This document shows, one piece after another, positions 27,149 through 35,531 of a stretch of 64,000 nt of DNA. Both the position numbers and the translations under genes were made by a program. The DNA comes from Flexistipes sp. (GTDB taxonomy: Bacteria > Chrysiogenota > Deferribacteres > Deferribacterales > Flexistipitaceae). The stretch covers positions 186,001-250,000 of the forward strand of contig NZ_JAXKVW010000002.1 of the NCBI RefSeq assembly GCF_036172515.1. Reading direction: 5' to 3'. A model generated the notes under the pieces. It worked only from the letters and a program-made list of their open reading frames with translations, did not search any database and was not told where the DNA came from. Each line of letters starts with the position of its first letter. The stretch's first letter is position 1.

Positions 27149-28750
27149 ATGAGGAAGTTTTTATTCTTGTTTATTGTGGCGGCATTAACAATGCTGTTTG
27201 CCGGTACAGTATCCGCTATTACCATTAAAGGTGTGCAGGTGGATGCTGAAACGGCCAAGTGTATAAGCTGCCACGAAGACCAGGTTATTGCTCCCAAAGT
27301 TAATGAGCAGTGGTCTCACAGTGCTCACGCAAAAAACGGCATAGGCTGTCTTTCATGCCATATGGCTGAACAGAGCGATTTTGATGCAATGGATCACTAC
27401 GGGCAGTATGTTGCCAAGCATCCGACTCCAAAAGACTGTTCAATGTGCCACCCACAGGAAGTTGAAGAAAACACCAAAAGTAAACACGCTTATCCTTTCT
27501 GGCTGTATGCATCTGCAGACAGGTCTGTTTTCGAACCTATTGTAGGAACCAAACAGGGATGCGAATCATGCCACAATATTTCAGCAATGTGGCCGGATGG
27601 AAGTGTAGGTGAGTGTGATGTATGTCACTCCAAGCACACTTTTGATGTTAAACAGGCAAGACATCCAAATACCTGCGGTGAATGCCACCTTGGACCTGAT
27701 CATCCCCAGAGGGAAATTTACTATGAATCCAAGCACGGAAATATTTTCAGGGCAAATGAAGCACAGGTAAATCTTGACTATGATTCATCAGAAGTGGATG
27801 GAATTCCTCTTCCCTCACCTGTATGCACAACATGTCACATGGATGATGTTCCGGGAGTAAAAGGTACACACAATGTCAGTGCCAGATTGGCATGGGAATC
27901 ACAGGCTCCATGGAGTTACAGAACTATTTGGTTTGAAGAGGAGCTGGGAACCTGGCAGGAAAAGAATGAGAGAATGAAGAGAGTTTGCAGGAACTGCCAT
28001 GCTCCTGATTTTGTTGGAGACTATTTCATGATGTATGATCTTGTAAACCTTCAGTACAACGAAATCAGACGCCAGTTTGTTAAATGGGCAAAACTGTATG
28101 TAAAAGAAGGTCTGATCAAGCCCCTTAAAGAAACAACTGTTGACGGGCATACAAAAACATATTCCGGTACAGTTATTAATGCCAGCTGGTACACCAAAGC
28201 CAGTGAACTTCTTTACAATTCATGGCATCATGAAGGCAGAAGATTCAGAATGGGTGCGGCTATGCAGGCGCCTGATTATGTCCAGTGGCACGGTATCTGG
28301 GAACTTCAGCATAATCTTCAGGAAATGATAGCCTGGGGAGCTGAAAGAGGAGTTGAAGAAGCCAAAAAGATATACGAAAGCAACTCTCCCACAAAATTTT
28401 TCACCTATAAGATTTACGATGTCCCCGGTGGTTTGTATTCACTTGTGACACCGGAGCAGTTTGATGTGCCTATGCTTTATCAGGTAATACCCAATTATTG
28501 GGAAAAAGCAAAAGCAAATGTTAAAGCCGCTTATGAGCAGGGGCTTATTACTAAAGAAACCTGGGAAAGATGGCTTACAAGGTATGAAAACAAAGATAAA
28601 TACCTCGGCAAAGATTATGCCGGTCATGATATTTTCCAGGCGTACCAAAAGAGAAAAGCAATGGAGCTTGCAGCTCCGGACGGACCTCTGCAAAATGTGA
28701 TAGGTCTTGACCTTCCTTCACCGGCACCGTTTGCAGAAAAAGAGAAATAA
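27149..28750 (+). CDS. Octahaem c-type cytochrome of the hydroxylamine oxidoreductase (HAO) family
   Basis: Periplasmic multihaem protein, 533 aa, with a signal peptide ending near VSA (residues ~1-23). Eight CxxCH motifs are present: CISCH, CLSCH, CSMCH, CESCH, CDVCH, CGECH, CTTCH and CRNCH, followed by a helical C-terminal domain (APDYVQWHGIWELQ). This is the octahaem HAO layout. In anaerobic nitrate reducers such proteins can reduce nitrite or hydroxylamine to ammonia rather than oxidise hydroxylamine. Divergence from the nap genes supports a nitrite-reducing role. GGAGG precedes ATG 27149 by about 9 nt. Whether the crosslinking tyrosine of oxidative HAO is present was not determined. Confidence 0.88.
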   Translation: MRKFLFLFIVAALTMLFAGTVSAITIKGVQVDAETAKCISCHEDQVIAPKVNEQWSHSAHAKNGIGCLSCHMAEQSDFDAMDHYGQYVAKHPTPKDCSMCHPQEVEENTKSKHAYPFWLYASADRSVFEPIVGTKQGCESCHNISAMWPDGSVGECDVCHSKHTFDVKQARHPNTCGECHLGPDHPQREIYYESKHGNIFRANEAQVNLDYDSSEVDGIPLPSPVCTTCHMDDVPGVKGTHNVSARLAWESQAPWSYRTIWFEEELGTWQEKNERMKRVCRNCHAPDFVGDYFMMYDLVNLQYNEIRRQFVKWAKLYVKEGLIKPLKETTVDGHTKTYSGTVINASWYTKASELLYNSWHHEGRRFRMGAAMQAPDYVQWHGIWELQHNLQEMIAWGAERGVEEAKKIYESNSPTKFFTYKIYDVPGGLYSLVTPEQFDVPMLYQVIPNYWEKAKANVKAAYEQGLITKETWERWLTRYENKDKYLGKDYAGHDIFQAYQKRKAMELAAPDGPLQNVIGLDLPSPAPFAEKEK

Positions 28751-28759
28751 CATTTATCA

Positions 28760-28779
28760 GGGGGCGGAAAGCCGCCCCC
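28760..28779 (+). terminator. GC-rich hairpin after the octahaem cytochrome gene
   Basis: Perfect 8-bp stem (GGGGGCGG / CCGCCCCC) with an AAAG loop, 9 nt after the stop, followed by a weak CTTTA tail. A second hairpin-forming sequence (TCACCT...GGGTGA) lies at about 28804-28825. Likely a terminator or an attenuator before the SurA-like gene. Confidence 0.6.
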
Positions 28780-28861
28780 GCTTTAAGATATTCATCTCGA
28801 TTTTCACCTAAACCTTTTTGGGTGATTTTCCGGCTGAATATAAAAGATTAGGAGGAGATTT

Positions 28862-29377
28862 ATGAAAAAAGTTTTTGGTGTTTTACTTGTGATTATTATG
28901 GCGGGAGTTTTATCAACAGTCAGTGCGGAGCAGAAAATTGCCCGTCTTGATGATGAGATTATAACAAAAACAACGTTAGAAAAGTATGTCGATAATTTTT
29001 TGGGTAAAGAATATGAAAAAATGCTTAATTCCGATACCGGTTTGAAAAAACTTGCGGATTTTTACATCAACAGACAGATTATACTGGAAAAGGCAAAGAA
29101 AACGATAAAACCTGAAAACGAACTGCTGAAGGGGCATATGCACGGTGAAAAGGAAAATAAGAGAACGGAAAATACCATGTATATTACCGCATTTTTAAAG
29201 CAGGAAATAAATGACAAACTTAACCTTACAAAAAAAGAGATGCAGCGTTATATGAAACAAAACAATATCGACTCAAAGAGGGAAGCTGAAATAAAATTAA
29301 GTAACGAAAAAAGAAAAAAGATGTTCGGTGAACTTATTGCGGGTTTGAGGGCGGAACACACGATAGAGTATTTCTAA
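28862..29377 (+). CDS. Exported SurA-N-like chaperone-type protein
   Basis: 171-aa protein with a cleavable signal peptide (residues ~1-22, ending VSA). The mature part starts IARLDDEIITKTTLEKYV and continues with helices (LKKLADFYINRQIILEKAKK), the pattern of the N-terminal chaperone domain of SurA/PrsA-type peptidyl-prolyl isomerases. No parvulin domain is present. AGGAGGAG precedes the ATG. It follows the octahaem cytochrome by 111 bp and may assist folding of that periplasmic cytochrome, which is inferred from position only. Confidence 0.68.
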   Translation: MKKVFGVLLVIIMAGVLSTVSAEQKIARLDDEIITKTTLEKYVDNFLGKEYEKMLNSDTGLKKLADFYINRQIILEKAKKTIKPENELLKGHMHGEKENKRTENTMYITAFLKQEINDKLNLTKKEMQRYMKQNNIDSKREAEIKLSNEKRKKMFGELIAGLRAEHTIEYF

Positions 29378-29435
29378 AAAAATTTAATAATTCGGGAAAT
29401 GGTTTTGAATACTGAGTCCTGAACGTTAAGAGTTA

Positions 29436-29465
29436 GGCAGAGGCAGAGGCAGAGGCAGAGGCAGA
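29436..29465. repeat. Hexamer repeat (GGCAGA)5
   Basis: Five perfect tandem GGCAGA units followed by looser GTTAAAGGTAAAGGC units, in the short gap between convergent genes. It is the reverse complement of the CCTNNR hexamers upstream of the MntA/HepT cassettes. Confidence 0.85.
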
Positions 29466-29487
29466 GTTAAAGGTAAAGGCGGTTTGT

Positions 29488-30114
29488 TTATCTGTTATTA
29501 AGTAGGTTTTCAAGATCTACAAATGTAAAACAGGTTTCTCTGAAAATACGTTTCATTAATATACGAAAAAAAACGGAAGTAGCTTCAGCGTCGTAAAGCG
29601 CCCTGTGCCTCTGATAAGGCCCTTTGATTTTTATGTTATACATTTCTGTGATATCATCCAGATTGTGTCTGGCTGCAGTTGGATTCATAATGCGGGAAAG
29701 TTTCAGTGTGTCCAGGACGAACCGGAAAGGGTTTGTGATACTGTAGTCTTTCATTTCATTTTTTAAAAAAGCGAAATCTTTCCGGGCGTTGTGCGCAACA
29801 ATTATGCTGTCTTTTGCGAAATCAATAAAATTATAAAGTGCTATGCATATGTCCGGAGCATCGCTGACTTTCTCATTTGTAATCCCGTGAATTTTCGTGG
29901 AGGATTCTGGTATTGCTATTTCAGGATTTACCAGCGTGTGAAATTTGGGATGCTGGATTCTGAAACCGGGTGCTATTTTTACGGCTCCGATTTCAACAAT
30001 TTTATCCCCCTCCTCAGGGTTAGTGCCGGTGGTTTCCAGATCAAAAACAACGTAGCTGAGTTTGTTGAGCGGTGTATCCAAAATTTCAACCGCCTTATTG
30101 TCCAAATGCTTCAT
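29488..30114 (-). CDS. DnaQ-like 3'-5' exonuclease
   Basis: DEDDh exonuclease, 208 aa. Motif I is VFDLETTGTNPEEG (residues ~23-36), motif II includes HNARKDFAFL (near 107-116), and motif III is HRALYDAEAT near 172-181. This matches the epsilon/PolC-type proofreading domain as a stand-alone protein. It may act as the proofreading subunit of DNA polymerase III or in repair. It is transcribed alone; the LarB block begins 317 bp away. Confidence 0.85.
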   Translation of the reverse strand: MKHLDNKAVEILDTPLNKLSYVVFDLETTGTNPEEGDKIVEIGAVKIAPGFRIQHPKFHTLVNPEIAIPESSTKIHGITNEKVSDAPDICIALYNFIDFAKDSIIVAHNARKDFAFLKNEMKDYSITNPFRFVLDTLKLSRIMNPTAARHNLDDITEMYNIKIKGPYQRHRALYDAEATSVFFRILMKRIFRETCFTFVDLENLLNNR

Positions 30115-30431
30115 AATATCCTTTTATATTTGAGTATTTTGATAAAAAATCCCCGGTTGTTTTATAATATCACTGTCTGCTTCATATTTGCATTTTTGGT
30201 TAAGGAAATAATTTTTGTCATACTACCATTTATCGGTGAAAAAGTGAATTAGGCAGAGGTAAGGGTTGAGAAAGTTGGATAGGTTGAAATTTTATAAAAT
30301 TATGTGCTTTGTTGCATATTAAATATTTACTACCTCTACTACCCATAATACCTCAACTATTCCAACAGACTACCCCATCAGGCGTTGCCCATATAAATGC
30401 AAAAATTTTAGGAAGTTGTCCAAAAAGTTTT
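30115..30431. repeat. Intergenic gap with degenerate short repeats
   Basis: Between the exonuclease and larB. On the plus strand it holds GGCAGAGGTAAGG then GTTGAGAAA, GTTGGATAG and GTTGAAAT units (30250-30290), and pyrimidine-rich units TACCTCTACTACC and ACCTCAACTATTCC at 30325-30375. The two halves can partly pair. No gene or RNA is recognised. Confidence 0.45.
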
Positions 30432-31187
30432 TTATTTTTCAACCTGACCTGATTTTAATATGCGGAATGCAGCCATTGCAGCTCCAAAACCGTTGTCTAT
30501 ATTTACCACAGTTATTCCGCCTGCGCAGCTTGAAAGCATCGACAACAAGGCACTGTATCCGCCTGCTGACACACCGTAACCCACTGAAGCAGGTACAGCC
30601 ACCACAGGCTGGGCAAACATGCCGCCGATCACTGTGGGAAGTGCTCCTTCCATCCCGGCGATCACTATCAATACATTTGATTCGGCAATTTCCTTTTTGA
30701 AGTGAAATATTCTGTGGATCCCCGCTACACCTATATCTATAAATTTTTCACAGTTTACACCGAGACAGTTCAATATCTCTCCCGTTTCGTGCGCCACTTT
30801 TGCATCGGAAGTTCCTGCCGTTATTATAGCCGCTTTGCCTTTTATTTTAGTCGGAACGGATGAAATATTTTTCATGATGCCTGCTTTGGGAATAAATTCG
30901 AATTCGGGATACCGTTTTTTTAAAATGTCCATTTTTCTATCATCCAGACCGGTACAGATAAAATCAAGTTTTTCCTGTTTGTATTTATCCGTTATCTTAG
31001 CTATCTGATCCACCGTTTTGGACATTCCGAAAATTATTTCATCAAAACCAAGCCTTTGCTTCCGGTGTCTATCGATGAAATAATCGTCCCCGATCATTTC
31101 ATTCTTTTTTATAAGATTCAACGCCTCATCTGCAGATAATTCACCGGCTTCAATTTTGGTAAAAAGTTCTGCAATTTTATTTTCCAT
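30432..31187 (-). CDS. larB: LarB-like pyridinium-3,5-biscarboxylic acid mononucleotide synthase
   Basis: 251-aa protein with a PurE-like C-terminal half. LarB carboxylates and hydrolyses nicotinic acid adenine dinucleotide in the first step of nickel-pincer cofactor synthesis. Family motifs are ITAGTSDAKVAHETGE, DIGVAGIHRIF and IAGMEGALPTVIGGMFAQPVVAVP. It overlaps rlmE by 11 nt. larC and larE are not in the window. The older annotation for this family is AIR carboxylase-like. Confidence 0.85.
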   Translation of the reverse strand: MENKIAELFTKIEAGELSADEALNLIKKNEMIGDDYFIDRHRKQRLGFDEIIFGMSKTVDQIAKITDKYKQEKLDFICTGLDDRKMDILKKRYPEFEFIPKAGIMKNISSVPTKIKGKAAIITAGTSDAKVAHETGEILNCLGVNCEKFIDIGVAGIHRIFHFKKEIAESNVLIVIAGMEGALPTVIGGMFAQPVVAVPASVGYGVSAGGYSALLSMLSSCAGGITVVNIDNGFGAAMAAFRILKSGQVEK

Positions 31188-31770
31188 CTGTGTATCCTTT
31201 GCATATAAGATAAATTTCGAAAGAGTTTTTTCTTGTGGATTGAGGTCTGTAGATAGAAACCTTTTTGAATGACTTTTTCAGATTATCCACAAAATCTTTG
31301 GTATCTTCCCCGTCGAAAAGTTTAGCAACAAAATTACCGTTATTTTTTAAAACTTTTCTGCTGAAAGCATATATATTTTTGACAAGTTCGATACTTTTTG
31401 CATGATCGGCAAATTTCTGTCCGGAGGTATTGGGAGCCGCATCTGATGCCACAACATCATAAGAGCTGCTTATGCTAAGAATTTTCTCAAGAGTATCATC
31501 CTCAAAAAGATTTCCTTTAATGAATGTAAAATTATTACAGCTGATCCCTTCCACATCAAGTAGATCAACCCCGACAACCATTCCGCCCTTGTCGACGGTT
31601 TCAAGTAAAATTTGAGACCATCCGCCCGGGGCAGCACCGGCATCCAGGACATAATCATTTTTTGATATAATGTTGTGTTTGTCGTTGATTTCTTTCAGTT
31701 TATAAGCAGCTCTGGATTTGTAGCCTTCCTGTTTTGCCTTTTTATAAAACCTGTCCTTTCTTTTGTACAT
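31177..31770 (-). CDS. rlmE: 23S rRNA 2'-O-ribose methyltransferase RlmE (FtsJ)
   Basis: 197-aa SAM-dependent methyltransferase that modifies U2552 of 23S rRNA. It shows the YKSRAAYKLKEI motif with the first catalytic Lys, the SAM-binding LDAGAAPGGWSQIL, the catalytic Asp in VASDAAPNTSGQ, and the C-terminal LFDGED and RPQSTRKNSFEIYLI with the last catalytic residues. It overlaps both neighbours in the larB-rlmE-rng string. Confidence 0.93.
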   Translation of the reverse strand: MYKRKDRFYKKAKQEGYKSRAAYKLKEINDKHNIISKNDYVLDAGAAPGGWSQILLETVDKGGMVVGVDLLDVEGISCNNFTFIKGNLFEDDTLEKILSISSSYDVVASDAAPNTSGQKFADHAKSIELVKNIYAFSRKVLKNNGNFVAKLFDGEDTKDFVDNLKKSFKKVSIYRPQSTRKNSFEIYLICKGYTDGK

Positions 31771-33305
31771 TACATCTTTTCCAGTGGAATGACATCGAAA
31801 TGTTCCAGATGATATTTATCGTTCGGTTTGATTTCTATATCTATGCTGTACGTAAGCTCTATTTCGTCGATGCTTTCCTTTTCATAGTTTAGTATATTGT
31901 CAACCACTTCTGAATGGGCTTCCACAAAAATTCTCTTCTTGCTAAAATAGGGGGCAATTCTCCTGACTTCTCTAAGGATATCGTAACATGTTGTTACTTT
32001 TGATTTAACCAAACCTCTACCCTCACAATAGGGGCAGGCTTCACTCAATGTTTTTGTCAGGCTGTCCTGAACACGTTTCCTGGTTATTTCAAAAAGCCCG
32101 AGCGGGGAAATATTTACCACCGAGGCTTTTGCTCTGTCGCTTTTCAGTTCATTTTCCAGCGTCTGAAGAACTTTCTGCTTATGTTCTTCTTTTTCCATAT
32201 CGATAAAATCAACTATGATGATGCCTCCGAGATTTCTCAAACGCAGCTGCAAAGCTATCTCTTTGGCTGCCTCCAGGTTTGTTTTCAGGACTGTTTCGTC
32301 AAAATTTCTCTTGCCCACATAACGACCCGTGTTTACGTCTATCACTGTAAGCGCTTCAGCCTGGTCAATAACGATATAACCGCCCGATTTTAACCATACC
32401 CTTCTGTCAAGCAGTCTGCTTATTTCAATTTCAATATTATAATAATCGAAAATCGGCATATCATTTTCATAAAGCTGCAAATCCACTTTTAAATCGGGCA
32501 GGTATTCGCGTATAAAGGATTTCATATTCATAAAAGTGGATTTATTGTCAATAATAATGGATTTTACATCATCCGTGGTCATATCCCTTAATATCCTGTA
32601 AACAAGATCCAGGTCTTCATATATCAGAGATGGAACTTTTCCCTGTTGTGAATGATTCTGTGTTTTCGACCAGATACGCATAAGATAATCCATATCCTGT
32701 CTTAACTCCTGTTCCTCGGAGCCTTCACTTACCGTTCTTGCAATCAGACCGATATTATCAGGCTTGATTGAGAGCAGTATATTTTTCAGCCGCTCCCTTT
32801 CCTCCTCGCTTTCAATCCTTCTGGATACCCCGATATGATCGTAAGTGGGCATCAGTACAAGGTATCTTCCCGGTATTGTCAGGTGGGTGGTTATACGGGC
32901 ACCTTTTTGTCCGATGGGTTCTTTTGCCACCTGAACAACTATTTCCTGTTCTTCCTGGAGAAGCTCTTCTATAGGAACAAAAACTTTTTCCTTTATGCCT
33001 CCGTTTTCATCCACATCCACTTCATCATCTATCTCATTGGCAACCCTGTCTTCCATTAGTGAAAAATGATCCATGTCGCTTATATACACATCTGCCACAT
33101 GCAGAAAAGCCGCTTTGTTCAGTCCGATATCCACAAAAGCAGACTGCATACCGGGCAGAACTTTTACAACTTTCCCTCTGTATATGTTGCCTGCAACGCC
33201 TTTGTTTTTAGTTCTTTCTATGTAGATTTCAGATACGCTGCCGTTATCCAGGACAGCGATGCGTGCCTCGTTTACTGTCGAATTTATTATTATGTCTTTT
33301 GCCAA
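31770..33305 (-). CDS. rng: Ribonuclease G/E family endoribonuclease
   Basis: 511-aa endoribonuclease that processes rRNA and decays mRNA. The N-terminal S1 domain contains GNIYRGKVVKVLPGMQSAFVDIGLNKAAFLH. The DNase I-like catalytic core has ALTVIDVNTGRYVGK with one Mg-binding Asp and GGIIIVDFIDM with another. The Zn-link CPYCEGRG sits near residue 422. No long C-terminal scaffold is present, so it is closer to RNase G than RNase E. It overlaps rlmE by one base and lies 3 bp after mglA. Confidence 0.93.
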   Translation of the reverse strand: MAKDIIINSTVNEARIAVLDNGSVSEIYIERTKNKGVAGNIYRGKVVKVLPGMQSAFVDIGLNKAAFLHVADVYISDMDHFSLMEDRVANEIDDEVDVDENGGIKEKVFVPIEELLQEEQEIVVQVAKEPIGQKGARITTHLTIPGRYLVLMPTYDHIGVSRRIESEEERERLKNILLSIKPDNIGLIARTVSEGSEEQELRQDMDYLMRIWSKTQNHSQQGKVPSLIYEDLDLVYRILRDMTTDDVKSIIIDNKSTFMNMKSFIREYLPDLKVDLQLYENDMPIFDYYNIEIEISRLLDRRVWLKSGGYIVIDQAEALTVIDVNTGRYVGKRNFDETVLKTNLEAAKEIALQLRLRNLGGIIIVDFIDMEKEEHKQKVLQTLENELKSDRAKASVVNISPLGLFEITRKRVQDSLTKTLSEACPYCEGRGLVKSKVTTCYDILREVRRIAPYFSKKRIFVEAHSEVVDNILNYEKESIDEIELTYSIDIEIKPNDKYHLEHFDVIPLEKM

Positions 33306-33308
33306 AAT

Positions 33309-33890
33309 TTACCCCTTAATCTTTTTGATCACATCCTTGGCTATGCCCTTCAATGTGTCAAAAACGCCCTTTCCCTGAATGGCGATAGCTTCGTAAGACT
33401 TTATATTTCTGTAATTAAGTGCTTTCTCCAGTTCATTTACAGGGACAATATCCGCAAGATCTCTTTTATTATATTGCAGTGCCAGCGGCATCTTATCCAG
33501 GTTGTAGCCGTGCTCCTGGAGGTTATCACGGAGGTTTTCAAAACTGTCCATGTTTGCATCCATTCTGTCAACCTGCGAATCTGCCACAAAAACAACACCG
33601 TCTGCACCTTTGAGAATCAGCTTTCTGCTGGCATTGTAAAATACCTGACCAGGAACGGTGTAAAGATGAAAACGCACTTTAAATCCTTTGATTTCTCCCA
33701 GTTTGAGGGGCATGAAATCAAAGAAGAGTGTCCTCTCTGTTTCGGTGGCAAGAGAAATCATCTTCCCCTTATTTTTTTCATCCGTTTTATTGTAGATGTA
33801 TTGTAAATTTGTGGTTTTGCCGCATAAACCCGGACCGTAATATACGATTTTACAGTTAAGTTCTTTGGTGGAATAGTTAATAAATGACAA
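33309..33890 (-). CDS. mglA: MglA-family small Ras-like GTPase
   Basis: 193-aa GTPase. The P-loop is YYGPGLCGKTTNL, the G3 region TVPGQVFYNASR lacks the usual Asp (as in MglA proteins), and the base-recognition motif is QYNKRDL. MglA controls cell polarity and motility in Myxococcus and related roles elsewhere. The roadblock protein gene (mglB type) is 11 bp upstream, giving the classic GTPase/GAP pair. Confidence 0.92.
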   Translation of the reverse strand: MSFINYSTKELNCKIVYYGPGLCGKTTNLQYIYNKTDEKNKGKMISLATETERTLFFDFMPLKLGEIKGFKVRFHLYTVPGQVFYNASRKLILKGADGVVFVADSQVDRMDANMDSFENLRDNLQEHGYNLDKMPLALQYNKRDLADIVPVNELEKALNYRNIKSYEAIAIQGKGVFDTLKGIAKDVIKKIKG

Positions 33891-33901
33891 TGTGCACCCC
33901 T

Positions 33902-34396
33902 TTATTGCTCAGATTCTTTTGGGTCGAACAGGCCCTCTATTTCATCATCGGTTATATCTCCAAAAATATTTTTTGGATCATTGTCAGTATCTTGGAAAGA
34001 AGATCTCAGAAATTCCTCTATTTTCGTTATAAATTTCTTTACCCGCAGTCTTATAAGACCCAGTGATGTTGATTCATCGAAGATAACAACAAGAATTATA
34101 ACATTAAAAATCAAGCTTATGTGTACGTGCTCATTCTCACCTTCGTGGAAAAGAAGAGAGAATTCTTTTTCCCCGAGAAGTTTTGCCAGACCATCGGTAG
34201 CAGCTACATTGCCCGCCACTAGTGCTGCAATTGAAGTAGTATCATACTCGGACACCGACGTAGAAGTTGCAACAGGCTGCCCGTTTTTGTCCACAAGGAA
34301 GGCGGCTGTTGCACCTGACTCATTTTTCAGCAGCTCAACTTCTTTTTCCAGTCTTTTTATGATTTTCTCATTATAGATCCATGAACTATCGCTCAT
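33902..34396 (-). CDS. mglB: Roadblock/LC7-domain protein (MglB-like)
   Basis: 164-aa protein with an N-terminal helix (KRLEKEVELLKNE) and a roadblock/LC7 core: AAFLVDKNGQPVATS, DTTSIAALVAGNVAATDGLAKLLGE and VHISLIFNVIILVVIFDESTSLGLIRLR. MglB-type proteins activate MglA GTP hydrolysis. ATG 34396 is chosen because TAAGGA lies about 7 nt upstream; an in-frame upstream start at 34444 would add an unusual 16 residues. The C-terminus is acidic (DDEIEGLFDPKE). Confidence 0.9.
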   Translation of the reverse strand: MSDSSWIYNEKIIKRLEKEVELLKNESGATAAFLVDKNGQPVATSTSVSEYDTTSIAALVAGNVAATDGLAKLLGEKEFSLLFHEGENEHVHISLIFNVIILVVIFDESTSLGLIRLRVKKFITKIEEFLRSSFQDTDNDPKNIFGDITDDEIEGLFDPKESEQ

Positions 34397-34509
34397 AATA
34401 TAATCCTTAGTCAATAAATATATACATCCAAGAGATTTGAACAATTATTTTCATTAACCGGCAGACGGTCAGATGAAAATATTAAACAACTCCCTTCATA
34501 TTAATATTT

Positions 34510-35109
34510 TTAATACATTTCCCTTCTGTTCTCAATAGCTTTTAATATGGTGATATCATCAGAAAACTCCAGCAGTCCGCCGGTGGGGACACCGCTGGCT
34601 ATCCTTGTCATTTTAACATCGAAGTCTTTTAGCAGTTTATACACATAAGTTGCGGTGGTTTCTCCTTCAATATCAGGGTTTGTGGCAATGATAACTTCAT
34701 CAACCTTGTTTTCACAAGCAAGGTCGATAAGTCTCTGAAGATTCAGCTCATCAGGACCTATCCCGTCCAGCGGTGCAATCTTGCCGCCAAGGACATGGTA
34801 CACACCTTTATACCTTCCGCTGGATTCGATAATAAATATATCTTTGGGCTCCTCCACAACACAGACTACTCTTTTATCCCTGTATGAGTCTGCGCAGATA
34901 CTGCATAATTCACCATCGGACAATCCTCCGCACTCTTTGCAGAACTTTATATTCTGTTTCAAATCGACAATGCTGTCTGCAAGCTCTTTGACATCCCTCT
35001 CATTCATTTTCATGATATACATGGCAAGTCTCAGTGCTGTTTTTCGTCCGATGCCGGGCAGCTTGCCCAATTCGAAAACGCATTTGTCAAAACTCTTGAT
35101 TTTTAGCAT
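34510..35109 (-). CDS. recR: Recombination protein RecR
   Basis: 199-aa DNA repair protein working with RecO and RecF at gaps. The helix-hairpin-helix is LGKLPGIGRKTALRLA near residues 13-28, the C4 zinc finger is CKECGGLSDGELCSIC near 57-72, and the Toprim domain starts VVCVVEEPKD. Full length. It follows ybaB by 3 bp, the conserved dnaX-ybaB-recR order. Confidence 0.96.
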   Translation of the reverse strand: MLKIKSFDKCVFELGKLPGIGRKTALRLAMYIMKMNERDVKELADSIVDLKQNIKFCKECGGLSDGELCSICADSYRDKRVVCVVEEPKDIFIIESSGRYKGVYHVLGGKIAPLDGIGPDELNLQRLIDLACENKVDEVIIATNPDIEGETTATYVYKLLKDFDVKMTRIASGVPTGGLLEFSDDITILKAIENRREMY

Positions 35110-35112
35110 TTT

Positions 35113-35427
35113 TTAAAACATGCCGGGGATATTCATCCCCATTCCTCCGGTTATTTCTGACATTCTCTCCTGCACCATATCATGAGCCTTTTTCATCCCC
35201 TCATTAACAGCGGCAATGATAAGGTCGGAAAGCATGTCCTTATCCTCTGGGTTTATCACGTCATCTTCAATGTTGATTTCAATAAGCTCCTGTCTGCCGT
35301 TAACCTTTACAGTAACCATGCCGCCGCCTGCTGATGCCTCTACAACTTCCTTGGCAGCTTCTTCCTGGACTTCTTCCATTTTCTTCTGCATTTTTTGTGC
35401 CTGTTTCATCATTTGCTGAATGTTCAT
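35113..35427 (-). CDS. YbaB/EbfC family nucleoid-associated protein
   Basis: 104-aa DNA-binding protein. It begins MNIQQMMKQAQKMQKKMEEVQEE, a long helix, and has the family core VVEASAGGGMVTVKVNGRQE and DMLSDLIIAAVNEGMKKA. I chose ATG 35427, as GGAGG lies 8 nt upstream; an in-frame start at 35490 adds 21 unlikely residues. It sits between dnaX and recR as in most bacteria. Confidence 0.94.
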   Translation of the reverse strand: MNIQQMMKQAQKMQKKMEEVQEEAAKEVVEASAGGGMVTVKVNGRQELIEINIEDDVINPEDKDMLSDLIIAAVNEGMKKAHDMVQERMSEITGGMGMNIPGMF

Positions 35428-35531
35428 TTTGTATTCCTCCTGAAATTTTACATAATATTTGTTCAATTCTATTTTGTCCAATCTCGTCATTAAACGTAGG
35501 TACGATTTAATTTTAAAATATAAAATTTAAT

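Noticed and set aside
27149-28750. Octahaem protein as NrfA or as octahaem tetrathionate reductase
   Set aside because: All eight sites are CxxCH, there is no CxxCK motif, and the length and helical C-terminus fit the HAO family.
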